Shown here: positions 17,698-25,281 of the stretch, one piece after another
Position numbering within the stretch: the stretch's first letter is position 1
Layout: every line of letters begins with the position of its first letter
Source: Opitutaceae bacterium
Lineage (GTDB): Bacteria > Verrucomicrobiota > Verrucomicrobiia > Opitutales > Opitutaceae
Reading direction: 5' to 3'
Assembly (NCBI GenBank): GCA_016794625.1
Contig: JAEUGY010000112.1
Coordinates: forward strand, 1 to 64,000
Length of the DNA: 64,000 bases
Made by a program: the position numbers and the translations under genes
The notes under the pieces: model-generated
Seen by the model: the letters and a program-made list of their open reading frames with translations, nothing else
Told to the model about the DNA's origin: nothing
Database searches by the model: none

Positions 17698-18698
17698 AGG
17701 GGCTCCGGGTCCAGGCGGGTCACGTCCGGCCAGCGCCAGAAGGGCGCCAGAAAGGGTCCGTCGAAGCGCGCATCCTGGAAAAGCGGCCAGACCCCGAATC
17801 CGAGCGCCCGTGCCTCTCCAGGCCAGGAGAAGGCCCATCCCAGGGAGTCGCGCGCGCCCACCGCCGTCTCCAGACAGGACGAAAACACCACCCGCGCCCG
17901 CGCCCGGTGCAGCCGGTCCAGGACGGTCCTCGGGTCGGCAAGAAGCCCGGGCTTGATCACATACACCCCGGGCCAGCCACGATCGAGCCAGGTCTCGATC
18001 TCGCTCTGTCCGACCAGTGACTCATCGAGCGCGATGGGCGTGGGATAATCTCCCGCCAGGCCGAGCAGCAGGTCGACGGCCGCCCGGTTTTCCGGGGACA
18101 CCGGTTGCTCGACGTGCTCGATCGGGCGCTCGGCGCATCGTTCAAGCCACCGTTCACTCTGGCGCCGATCCCACGCCCCGTTCGCATCGAGGCGGAGCTT
18201 CGAGCCCGAGGGTAGCGCCGCGAGCACATCATCGAGCAGCGAAAGTTCGTCGGCGGGATCCCCGGCACCCACCTTCCACTTGAACGCACGGAAGCCCAAC
18301 TCCACCCGCCCGGGAATCACCGCGAGCACGTCCCGGCCGGCCGGCAGGAGCGACGCCACCGGGATCAAGTCCCGCGCAGGTGCGGGGTCCGGCGTCGCGG
18401 AGGAACAAGCCCGCAGTGCGCGGGCCAGCGCCCCGGCCAGACAGTCAAGACCCGAGGCCCCGGCCGCGAGGGTCTCCGCCGTGGGACGGGGACCGATCCG
18501 GATCAGGGCCGCCTCGTCGAGCTCCAGCGTTTCACGGCCAAAGCCCGGAATCGGTGCCACCTCGCCATATCCGGTCGCGCCCTCCTCAGTCCGGAGGCGC
18601 AGGAGGAGCCCCTCGCGCACCGACCACCGGCCATGGGCCGTTCGCAACGGGGTGCGAAACGGAAGGGCATAGCGCCGGTGGTCGAGTTCGTACGTCAC
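17679..18698 (-). CDS. menC: o-Succinylbenzoate synthase MenC
   Basis: 339 residues from a GTG start. An enolase-superfamily barrel: capping domain up to about 100 (GATGYGEVAPIPGFGRETLE), then the catalytic lysine pair in AFKWKVGAG, metal ligands in LRLDANGAWD, IEHVEQPVS and IALDESLVG, and the second lysine in YVIKPGLL. These are the residues of OSBS-type enzymes, which dehydrate SHCHC to o-succinylbenzoate in the menaquinone pathway. Its coupling to menE, the next step of the pathway, supports the call over N-acylamino acid racemase or dipeptide epimerase. Confidence 0.92.
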   Translation of the reverse strand: MTYELDHRRYALPFRTPLRTAHGRWSVREGLLLRLRTEEGATGYGEVAPIPGFGRETLELDEAALIRIGPRPTAETLAAGASGLDCLAGALARALRACSSATPDPAPARDLIPVASLLPAGRDVLAVIPGRVELGFRAFKWKVGAGDPADELSLLDDVLAALPSGSKLRLDANGAWDRRQSERWLERCAERPIEHVEQPVSPENRAAVDLLLGLAGDYPTPIALDESLVGQSEIETWLDRGWPGVYVIKPGLLADPRTVLDRLHRARARVVFSSCLETAVGARDSLGWAFSWPGEARALGFGVWPLFQDARFDGPFLAPFWRWPDVTRLDPEPLWTALN

Positions 18699-18727
18699 AA
18701 GGGCAACAGGCTCGCGTCCAGCCGGCG

Positions 18728-20680
18728 TCAGCCTTCCGCCCGGCGCTGCGCATCCGCCTCGATCAGGGCCTTGATCCGGTCGAGCTCGGCCTTGACCGCC
18801 ACTTTGGTCGCGGGCAGCGCGTCGGCCGAGGAGACGGTGGCCTGGCCAAACACATAGAACTTCATCTTGGGCTCCGTGCCCGATCCCCGCGCGGCAAACG
18901 TGTAGCCGTTGGCGAGGGTGACGAAGTAGAGGTCCTGCTTCGGAATCTCCGCCCCGTCATCGTCGACCAAGGTCTCGCGGCCGAAGTCCTGGAACTTCGC
19001 CACCGCCACATCCCCGAACGCACGCGGGGGCGAACTGCGGTAGGTCTCGAGGATGCGCTTGATCTTGGCCGCGCCGCTGGCGCCCTCGTAGTAGAGGTTG
19101 ATGACCCCCTCGAGGTAGAATCCATTCTTCAGGTACAATTGGTCGAGGTACTCCGGGATCGTCAACCCGCGCGACTTCACCCAGGCCGCCAGCTCGCAGA
19201 ACATGAGGCACGCGGCATTGCCATCCTTGTCGCGCACGAGGTCGTTCGGCAGGTAACCGTAACTCTCCTCGGTGCCAAAGAGGTAAAACGTGCTGTGTTT
19301 CAGCAGCAGGCGGGCGCGCGACTCGAACGGCGTGGCATCGTAGTCGATCGCCACGCCCTCCGCCGCGAGCAGCGCCGTCTTCAGACCGTCCTCGTAGGCC
19401 TTGATCTTGGCCGCGATCCACTTGAAGCCCGTCAGGGTGTTGATGACCTTCACGCCGTGATTGCGGCCGATGGCATCCTGCAGCGGGGTGGTGACAAAGG
19501 TCTTGATCAAGGCCGCCCGCGGACTGCCCGCCGCCGGCAGCCAGCCGAGCTTCTTGTAGCTACTGATGCGGTAGTCCGCGAAGAGCGCCCCGATCTGGTT
19601 TCCGGTCAGCAATTCCATCTTGCCGGCGCGGTTGCGCACCGCCACGCCCATACGATCGCAGTCCGGATCGGTCGCGAGCACGACATCGATCCCCTTCTCA
19701 TCCGCCAGCCGGACGGCCAGCGACAGCGCCTCGGCATTTTCGGGATTGGGCGACTTCACCGTCGGGAACCGGGCGTCGAACGCCGCTTGCGACGGCACCT
19801 CGTGCACCTCAACCCCCGCGCGCCGCAGCAACGGCAGCGAGGAGACGCCCCCCGTGCCATGAATGTTGGTGAAGACCACGCTCAGTGGCGTGCGCTGGAA
19901 AAGGGACGGATCGATCGCCGCCTTGGCCGCCGCGGCGAGGTAGGCCTCGTCGGCGTTGGTTCCGAGGACCGTCACGCCGGCCAGCGACTTCTCAAGGTAG
20001 CCGCCGACTTCGTTCAGCGGCACCGCGTTCACTTCCGTGACGATCGCCTTGTCATGCGGCGGCACCACTTGGGCACCATCATCGAAGTAGGCCTTGAAGC
20101 CATTGTCATGGGGGGGATTGTGGCTGGCCGTGATGACCACCCCGGCGTGAGCGCGCAGATGGCGGACGCTGAAACTCAACTGCGGGGTCGACCGGGGCCC
20201 GGCGAAAATGAAGGCGTTGCCGCCCAGCCGGGTCCAGGTGCTGGCCGCGAGCTCGCAGAAATGGCGCGAGAAGTGGCGGACATCGTGGGCGATGACCAGC
20301 GACGGGCGGTCATAACGCTGCTGCGATGTCAGGTACCGGGCCACATGGCGGTACAAACCGATGGTCGCCCGGACCAGCGTGAAGTCGTTCAGCACATTGC
20401 AGCCCACCGCGGCGTGGGCCGGGATGTCGCCCGTGCCGCGCTCGGCGGCGGTCGACACGACGCCGATCGTGCGTCCCCGCATGCCCCCGGTGCCGAACTC
20501 CAGGTAGCGATAAAAGCGGTCGTTCAGCTCCCCCCAAGCCTGCCCGGCCACCAGCTCCTCAATGCTGGCCCGCGCCCAGGCCGGAAGATCGGCGGCGAGC
20601 CAGGCGGTAAGATTGTCGGACGCGGCCGGCAAGAGTTGACCCGCCTTGGTCGCGGCGGCGATCGCTGTGTGAATACTCAT
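18728..20680 (-). CDS. Phosphoglucomutase / phosphomannomutase
   Basis: 650 residues from ATG 20680; a longer frame to 20929 is rejected because it has no family match. All four alpha-D-phosphohexomutase motifs are clear: the phosphoserine loop TASHNPPHDNGFKAYFDDG, the metal loop VLATDPDCDRMGVAV, the sugar loop GTEESYGYLPNDLV and the phosphate loop RGSGTEPKMKFYV. It interconverts hexose 1- and 6-phosphates, feeding nucleotide-sugar and glycogen synthesis. The length and EFGTGGMRG N-terminal motif place it in the large phosphoglucomutase-2/PMM group rather than GlmM, which has its own gene at 45757. It lies just downstream of a UDP-sugar pyrophosphorylase. Confidence 0.9.
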   Translation of the reverse strand: MSIHTAIAAATKAGQLLPAASDNLTAWLAADLPAWARASIEELVAGQAWGELNDRFYRYLEFGTGGMRGRTIGVVSTAAERGTGDIPAHAAVGCNVLNDFTLVRATIGLYRHVARYLTSQQRYDRPSLVIAHDVRHFSRHFCELAASTWTRLGGNAFIFAGPRSTPQLSFSVRHLRAHAGVVITASHNPPHDNGFKAYFDDGAQVVPPHDKAIVTEVNAVPLNEVGGYLEKSLAGVTVLGTNADEAYLAAAAKAAIDPSLFQRTPLSVVFTNIHGTGGVSSLPLLRRAGVEVHEVPSQAAFDARFPTVKSPNPENAEALSLAVRLADEKGIDVVLATDPDCDRMGVAVRNRAGKMELLTGNQIGALFADYRISSYKKLGWLPAAGSPRAALIKTFVTTPLQDAIGRNHGVKVINTLTGFKWIAAKIKAYEDGLKTALLAAEGVAIDYDATPFESRARLLLKHSTFYLFGTEESYGYLPNDLVRDKDGNAACLMFCELAAWVKSRGLTIPEYLDQLYLKNGFYLEGVINLYYEGASGAAKIKRILETYRSSPPRAFGDVAVAKFQDFGRETLVDDDGAEIPKQDLYFVTLANGYTFAARGSGTEPKMKFYVFGQATVSSADALPATKVAVKAELDRIKALIEADAQRRAEG

Positions 20681-20727
20681 GGGATGAAAAGGCGCTGGGA
20701 ATCGGGCGGGAGACGGGAGGGTGGTGG

Positions 20728-22152
20728 CTAGTCGAGGAGGAGGCCGGCGGGTCCGGCCACCGGCGGAGCGGGCAGGCGCCGCCACGCGTCGGCAAACGAG
20801 TCCTCGTCGTAACCAAAAAGAGGTGACACTTCGACCGGAATCACCGGCCGGCCGGTCGCATCGACCGCGAGTCCCGCGCCGTGGGCGTTGAGCCAGCGGG
20901 CAAACTGCCGCATCTGGTCGTCCCGACACGTCTGCGGAGAATCCACGCCCTCCGCATTTTTCACGGGCGAAAAATCATCCGCGCGCAGCGTCTCGATGAC
21001 CAGCGGACGCGCCGCGTACGGCAGGGCGTCGAAGACAAACATTTCGAACTTGATGCCATTCGGTTTCTCCGGCTTCACCGGCCGGCCGGCGGCGTCGACC
21101 GTCGGGATCTTCTTGTCGGCCCGGTGAAACGGCAGCGCGACACCCTCGCCGCCCGCGGCCATCCGGCGGATGAAGTCGCGGGAGAGCACGTGGAGCGCAA
21201 TCGAACCGGCGAGGTAACGCAGCTGGCCGGTGGCCGGATCGACCTCCGCCTGCAGAGCGGCGGGCAGATCGGAGTATTCCACCACCACGGTTTTTCCACG
21301 CTGGGTGCAGAAGTGTCCGACCTTTTCACCGGCGTAGGCCTTGGGGATCATCTTGCTCGACATCTCGGAGCCGCTCACGACATGCCAGCCGATGAACGCG
21401 GGGTCGATGCAGCGCACGAGGGGGTTGTCGACCTGGAAGTAGCTCAGGATGTCGATGCCTTCGCGCGTCATGAGGTCGAGGGCGCCGCTGCGCTCCAGCG
21501 CGCGGAGAGAGCCTCCGTGTCCGTCCGGAGAAAGCGCCAGCGAGCCGATCGTCTCCAGCATGATCTTTCCGTCAAAGGTCACGGCCGGCATGCGGCCCTG
21601 GCGAAAGAAATGCACGTACGCGGCGTCCAGGCCAAAGTGGCGGCGTTCCAGGAAAAACGCCTCCGTCGCGGCGTGATTCTGATGGCTCGTCATGATGAAC
21701 CAATGAATGGGCCGACCATAGCGCCGGCCGGCCGCGAGGATTTTTTCCGCGAACACCTGAAACAACGGTTTCCGGGTCAGGGGCGTGACGGGAAACGTTC
21801 CTTTCGGACCATCAAAACCGAGCCGGGTGCCCTGCCCGCCCGCCACCGTGAACGCCGCCACCCGCCCCGCCCGCAAAGCCGCTTCGCCGGCGCGCTTGGC
21901 TTCCTGCCAGGCTGCGGCGTTTCCTCCGTGCAGCGGCAGAGGCTCGTAGGGCGCCGGAGCGAGTCCGTCCAAATCCACCCCCACGGCCGCGCTCTTCGCA
22001 ACCAGCGTGCGGTTCAGCCGCTCGACCTCGACTAGGTCAATCTCCGCCGCCTCCGCGATCAGGCGACTTTGTCCCTCGGGAGTCAGCTGATCAAAAAAGG
22101 AAAACACCTGGCCCTGACCGGCCTTCTGGAACGAATCGATAATCGGATGCAT
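20728..22152 (-). CDS. UDPGP-family UTP-hexose-1-phosphate uridylyltransferase
   Basis: 474 residues. The nucleotide-binding signature TVAGGQGTRLGFDGPKGTFP (about residues 99-118) is that of the UDPGP family, and the later segments IHWFIMTSHQNHAATEAFF, YFQVDNPLVRCIDPAFIGWH and NGIKFEMFVFDALP match the eukaryote-like UDP-N-acetylhexosamine pyrophosphorylase (AGX1/UAP1) branch more than bacterial GalU. It would make UDP-GlcNAc, UDP-GalNAc or UDP-Glc. Only 47 bases separate it from the phosphoglucomutase gene on the same strand, so a glucose-1-phosphate or GlcNAc-1-phosphate substrate would fit; sequence alone does not decide. Confidence 0.88.
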   Translation of the reverse strand: MHPIIDSFQKAGQGQVFSFFDQLTPEGQSRLIAEAAEIDLVEVERLNRTLVAKSAAVGVDLDGLAPAPYEPLPLHGGNAAAWQEAKRAGEAALRAGRVAAFTVAGGQGTRLGFDGPKGTFPVTPLTRKPLFQVFAEKILAAGRRYGRPIHWFIMTSHQNHAATEAFFLERRHFGLDAAYVHFFRQGRMPAVTFDGKIMLETIGSLALSPDGHGGSLRALERSGALDLMTREGIDILSYFQVDNPLVRCIDPAFIGWHVVSGSEMSSKMIPKAYAGEKVGHFCTQRGKTVVVEYSDLPAALQAEVDPATGQLRYLAGSIALHVLSRDFIRRMAAGGEGVALPFHRADKKIPTVDAAGRPVKPEKPNGIKFEMFVFDALPYAARPLVIETLRADDFSPVKNAEGVDSPQTCRDDQMRQFARWLNAHGAGLAVDATGRPVIPVEVSPLFGYDEDSFADAWRRLPAPPVAGPAGLLLD

Positions 22153-22238
22153 GAATGGGTGGGAAGGACCACGAGAACCCGCCGAAGATCCCCGGCGGTC
22201 GACCTGCAGCCCGACCGCCCGGATCGAAGGCGAGGTCT

Positions 22239-22532
22239 TCAGTCCTCGACGGGAAACCGAAAGACAAATTCGTCGGGCTTGGCGTACAGCAATCGGCGGC
22301 GGATGACCCGTTCGACGTAACCGGGGTCTTCGCGCAGTCGCTTGAGCGTTGTTTCCTGTTCCGCCAGTCGCGTTTGCAGTTCGGTCAGGCGGGCCCGGGT
22401 GCGGGCTTCCTGCAGCTTGAGCTGCGCAAACTCACGGCGCGTCTGCCAAAAGAAACCCGCAGAGGTCACCCCAATGCCGACAAAGAGCATGAAATAAAGG
22501 GTGAGAATGAGTTTGCGAACGTTCACGTGCAC
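22239..22532 (-). CDS. FtsB/DivIC-like septum formation protein
   Basis: 97 residues from a GTG start. One membrane helix near the N-terminus (KLILTLYFMLFVGIGVTSAGF, about 7-27) is followed by a leucine-zipper-like coiled coil (EFAQLKLQEARTRARLTELQTRLAEQETTLKRL) and the conserved DPGYVERVIRRRLLYAKPDEFVFRF, the DPxxiEriAReklgmvkpgE motif of FtsB/DivIC. Such proteins form the FtsQLB complex that controls septal wall synthesis. It stands 86 bases downstream of nothing on its own strand except the pyrophosphorylase that follows, and is divergent from the GspA-like gene. Confidence 0.85.
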   Translation of the reverse strand: MHVNVRKLILTLYFMLFVGIGVTSAGFFWQTRREFAQLKLQEARTRARLTELQTRLAEQETTLKRLREDPGYVERVIRRRLLYAKPDEFVFRFPVED

Positions 22533-22584
22533 CTAGGGTAAACAGGATTACCACAATTCTGTAAATTCAGACCTCAACGTTTTT

Positions 22585-22590
22585 TTGACA
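22585..22590 (+). promoter_or_regulatory. Candidate -35 element before the GspA-like gene
   Basis: A perfect TTGACA stands behind seven T, 50 bases before the ATG of the GspA-like gene in the 107-base gap divergent from the FtsB-like gene. No good -10 follows at 16-18 bases, so it is only a candidate. A near-identical 15-base box (ACG, Y, TTTTTT, GACAG) recurs at 31141-31155. Confidence 0.3.
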
Positions 22591-22639
22591 GAAGCTTTGA
22601 AGGGGGCTGGTCGATGTAACACGCCTAACCACCCAACGC

Positions 22640-23455
22640 ATGTATCAGAGTTTCTACGGGCTGTCGGAGATGCCTTTCAACATCACTCCAGACCCGAAAT
22701 TTCTCTATTTGAGTCCCACCCATCTCGAGGCGCTGCAACACCTGAAGTACGGCGTCCAAGAGAAGAAGGGGTTTATTGTGCTGGTCGGGGAAGTGGGCTG
22801 CGGCAAAACCACCCTTTGCCGGCGCTTTCTCAACGAACTCGATTCCAGTCATTGGGATACGGCATTGATTCTCAATCCCCGCATCTCGGAAACCGACATG
22901 TTGAAGGCGATCCTGAGCGAGTTGGGGGAGACCCATCTCGCCGCCACTCCGCATGATCTGGTGGCTCAAATCAACCGAGTCCTCCTGGCACGCATCGAAG
23001 CCGGGCGGGATATCGTCCTGATCATCGACGAAGCCCAGAACCTGTCCTTCGAAGTCCTGGAACAGGTTCGGCTTCTCTCCAACCTCGAGACCGATAAGCA
23101 GAAACTATTGCAAATCGTCCTCATGGGGCAACCGGAATTGAAGGCCATTCTCGCCCGGGAAGAACTGCGCCAGCTGCGGCAGCGTATTCTGATTCACTAC
23201 GAGTTGGACACGCTCTCGGTCATCGACCTCGCACACTATGTTCACCACCGGCTTTCCCTCGCGGGCAGCCAAGGTCGTCCCTACTTCACGCAATGGGCGT
23301 TGCGGGCCATTCAATTCGCCTCCAAGGGCATTCCTCGCGTGGTCAATAACCTCTGTGACAAGGCCCTGCTTGCCGCGTATTTGCGCGACTCTGACGAGGT
23401 CACATGGTGGGACGTCCGTCGCGCGGTGCGCGATGTCCGGCGGCTCGTGCACTGA
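22640..23455 (+). CDS. GspA/ExeA-like AAA+ ATPase
   Basis: 271 residues. It starts MYQSFYGLSEMPFNITPDPKF, the ExeA hallmark, then Walker A GEVGCGKTTLCRRFL (about 51-65) and Walker B IVLIIDEAQNLSFEVLEQ (about 116-133), and SRxG-type sensor regions further on. GspA/ExeA works with GspB/ExeB to open the peptidoglycan for secretin assembly in some type II systems. Full ExeA proteins carry a periplasmic peptidoglycan-binding domain after a membrane helix; this one stops after the ATPase, so either another protein supplies it or the role differs. The next gene is GspB-like, which supports a secretion role. Confidence 0.85.
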   Translation: MYQSFYGLSEMPFNITPDPKFLYLSPTHLEALQHLKYGVQEKKGFIVLVGEVGCGKTTLCRRFLNELDSSHWDTALILNPRISETDMLKAILSELGETHLAATPHDLVAQINRVLLARIEAGRDIVLIIDEAQNLSFEVLEQVRLLSNLETDKQKLLQIVLMGQPELKAILAREELRQLRQRILIHYELDTLSVIDLAHYVHHRLSLAGSQGRPYFTQWALRAIQFASKGIPRVVNNLCDKALLAAYLRDSDEVTWWDVRRAVRDVRRLVH

Positions 23456-23600
23456 ACCATGATCGACGCTTTCATCCTCCCCATGTTGCGCCCCTCTGCC
23501 GCTCTTCCGACGGACCGCTCTCCTGCGGTGATTTCGTCGTTTTTTTGCAAGTGATCGCTCGCCTCCCTGTCCGATTTCGAACCTCTTTTTCCCGTCGCTC

Positions 23601-24398
23601 ATGAGCCTGATCAACGAAGCCCTCAAAAAAGCCCAAAAACAGCGCGCTCATGAACCGCACACGCTCCCGCCTCCGGCCGGGGTTCCTGCGCCGCCTCCGC
23701 CCCGCGTCGCGAAGCGGGCGCAGCCGATGGCCGCGCAGACGCTGGTCATCATTGGCATGCTGTGTCTGGTGCTCGTCGTCGCCGTGGTCGCCGGGGGTTG
23801 GTACATTTTCAGCAACTCGAATCCGCCGGCTCCCGTGGTCGCCACCCCCGCGCCGCCACCCGCCAAGGCCCCGAGTGTCACGACCGCCAGCACGCCCGTG
23901 CCCGCCGCGCAGACGCCGGCCGGCGCCCCGGCTGTCCAGCCCGGCCCGCCCTCCGAGGTCCCAAAGCCGGCCACACCCGCTTCCTCGCCGTCGGGCACGC
24001 CGGTGGTCGCCGCCGCGACACCCGTGACGCAGACGCCCACTCCGGCCGTCGTGCCGGCGACGACTCCCGCCGCCGCACCCAGCCCGGCCCCGGCCACCCT
24101 TCTGACCGCGACGCCGCCCCCGCCCGCTCCAGCCGCCGAAGATCCCTTCCATGTCGACATCGCAGCGCAGGCGCGGTTTGCCGTGCCGCCCAATCCCAAG
24201 GCCGCCGCCTTTGTGGATACACTCAAGGTGTCCGGCATTCGCGCCTCGGCCAGCGATCCCAAGGTGCTCATGAATGACCGCGTCTTTCGTTTGAACGACC
24301 TCATCGATCGCACCACCGGTCTCCGGTTGCTCGAAATCAACCCCGGTCATCTCGTCTTCATGGACGAGGCGGGGGCGACGTACACGAAGAACTTCTAA
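23601..24398 (+). CDS. GspB-like secretion accessory protein
   Basis: 265 residues starting MSLINEALKKAQKQR, the cytoplasmic leader seen in GspB/ExeB-type proteins. One membrane helix follows (about 47-70, TLVIIGMLCLVLVVAVVAGG), then a long Pro/Ala/Thr-rich periplasmic linker (about 75-185) able to span the wall, and a C-terminal GspB domain (VSGIRASASDPKVLMNDRVF, LRLLEINPGHLVFMDEAG). It is thought to help place the secretin together with GspA. It lies 145 bases after the GspA-like ATPase. The linker is low-complexity, which explains the many overlapping false frames here. Confidence 0.83.
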   Translation: MSLINEALKKAQKQRAHEPHTLPPPAGVPAPPPPRVAKRAQPMAAQTLVIIGMLCLVLVVAVVAGGWYIFSNSNPPAPVVATPAPPPAKAPSVTTASTPVPAAQTPAGAPAVQPGPPSEVPKPATPASSPSGTPVVAAATPVTQTPTPAVVPATTPAAAPSPAPATLLTATPPPPAPAAEDPFHVDIAAQARFAVPPNPKAAAFVDTLKVSGIRASASDPKVLMNDRVFRLNDLIDRTTGLRLLEINPGHLVFMDEAGATYTKNF

Positions 24399-24514
24399 CG
24401 GGGAACGCCCGTCCGGACCACCAACGTCCGGCGGGTACGGCGCGCGCGGAGCCAGGCGGGTTCCTGTTTTGGGAATCGCCACGCCGGCCCGTTTCTCCAC
24501 GCTCCGGCGTTCCC

Positions 24515-25219
24515 ATGGTTCCCTTTCTGTCGCGACTCCTGTTCGTCACCGCGATTCTCACCCCCTGCATCGGCGAAGCGACCTCCACCGCCCCGGCGGC
24601 CGCGCCCGACCCCGCAGGGCTCCGCACGGCGGACCTTCAGGCCTGGGCGATCGAACAGCAGCCCGGCGGCTCCGTCACCGTCGAGGACGGCGCCCTGGTC
24701 ATCAAGGATCGGGGCGGCAGTACCCTCTGGCTGCGGGAGAAGCTGACCGCCCCGGTTGAAATCAGCTACGACGTGACGGTGGTCGATCGTGGGGGAAGCC
24801 ACGATCGCGTCTCGGATCTCAATTGTTTCTGGATGGCGAACGACGCCCGCTCGTCCGCTCCTCCCTTCGCCCCGGGGCAGGCGCGCAGCGGCCGCTTCGC
24901 CGATTACGACTCCTTGCTCACGTACTACGTCGGCTACGGTGGAAACAACAATACCACGACGCGGTTTCGCCGCTACGATGGCAGCAACGCGCGTCCCCTG
25001 CTGCCCGAACACGATCTGCGCACCCGCGAGTTCCTGCTCGAAGGCAACCGCACCTACCGCATCCGCCTCGTCGCCCGCGATGGCGTGGCGGAGTACTGGC
25101 GGGATGGTGAACGCATCTTCCTCCACCGCGACCCGGCTCCGCTGACCAGCGGCTGGTTTGCCCTCCGCACGGTGCGCAGTCATCTCGTGGTTCGGAACCT
25201 CTCGATCCGCCGGCTTTGA
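24515..25219 (+). CDS. Secreted DUF6250 protein (concanavalin-like fold)
   Basis: 234 residues with a signal peptide (LLFVTAILTPCIGEA). The body is one DUF6250 domain: LTAPVEISYDVTVVDRGG, RVSDLNCFWMANDA, YYVGYGGNNNTTTRFRRYDG and the C-terminal FALRTVRSHLVVRNLSIRRL. DUF6250 modules are found alone or attached to glycan-acting enzymes in plant-polysaccharide loci and have a jelly-roll look; no enzymatic activity can be claimed. It follows gspB by 116 bases and converges on the sulfatase gene. It could be a secreted substrate of the type II system (inference). Confidence 0.78.
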   Translation: MVPFLSRLLFVTAILTPCIGEATSTAPAAAPDPAGLRTADLQAWAIEQQPGGSVTVEDGALVIKDRGGSTLWLREKLTAPVEISYDVTVVDRGGSHDRVSDLNCFWMANDARSSAPPFAPGQARSGRFADYDSLLTYYVGYGGNNNTTTRFRRYDGSNARPLLPEHDLRTREFLLEGNRTYRIRLVARDGVAEYWRDGERIFLHRDPAPLTSGWFALRTVRSHLVVRNLSIRRL

Positions 25220-25227
25220 GCGGGACC

Positions 25228-25242
25228 CCTCCCGCGGGGAGG
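25228..25242. terminator. Hairpin between convergent DUF6250 and sulfatase genes
   Basis: CCTCCC-GCG-GGGAGG forms a six-pair stem nine bases after the DUF6250 stop; a competing stem (GCGGGA/TCCCGC, 25220-25235) overlaps it. There is no U run, so intrinsic termination is uncertain. The gap to the sulfatase stop is only 62 bases. Confidence 0.3.
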
Positions 25243-25281
25243 CTGAAGACCGCCCGCCGGTTTCCGTTTCGTAGTTGAAAA

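Noticed and set aside
18380..20731. Plus-strand frame of 783 codons opposite menC and phosphoglucomutase
   Set aside because: A shadow of GC-rich coding sequence; the translation is Arg/His/Gly-rich without domains, while the minus strand encodes clear enzymes.
23601..24398. Several overlapping frames in the Pro/Ala-rich linker as a repeat protein
   Set aside because: The low-complexity linker of the GspB-like protein opens all frames; only the frame with MSLINEALKKAQKQR and the GspB end is credible.
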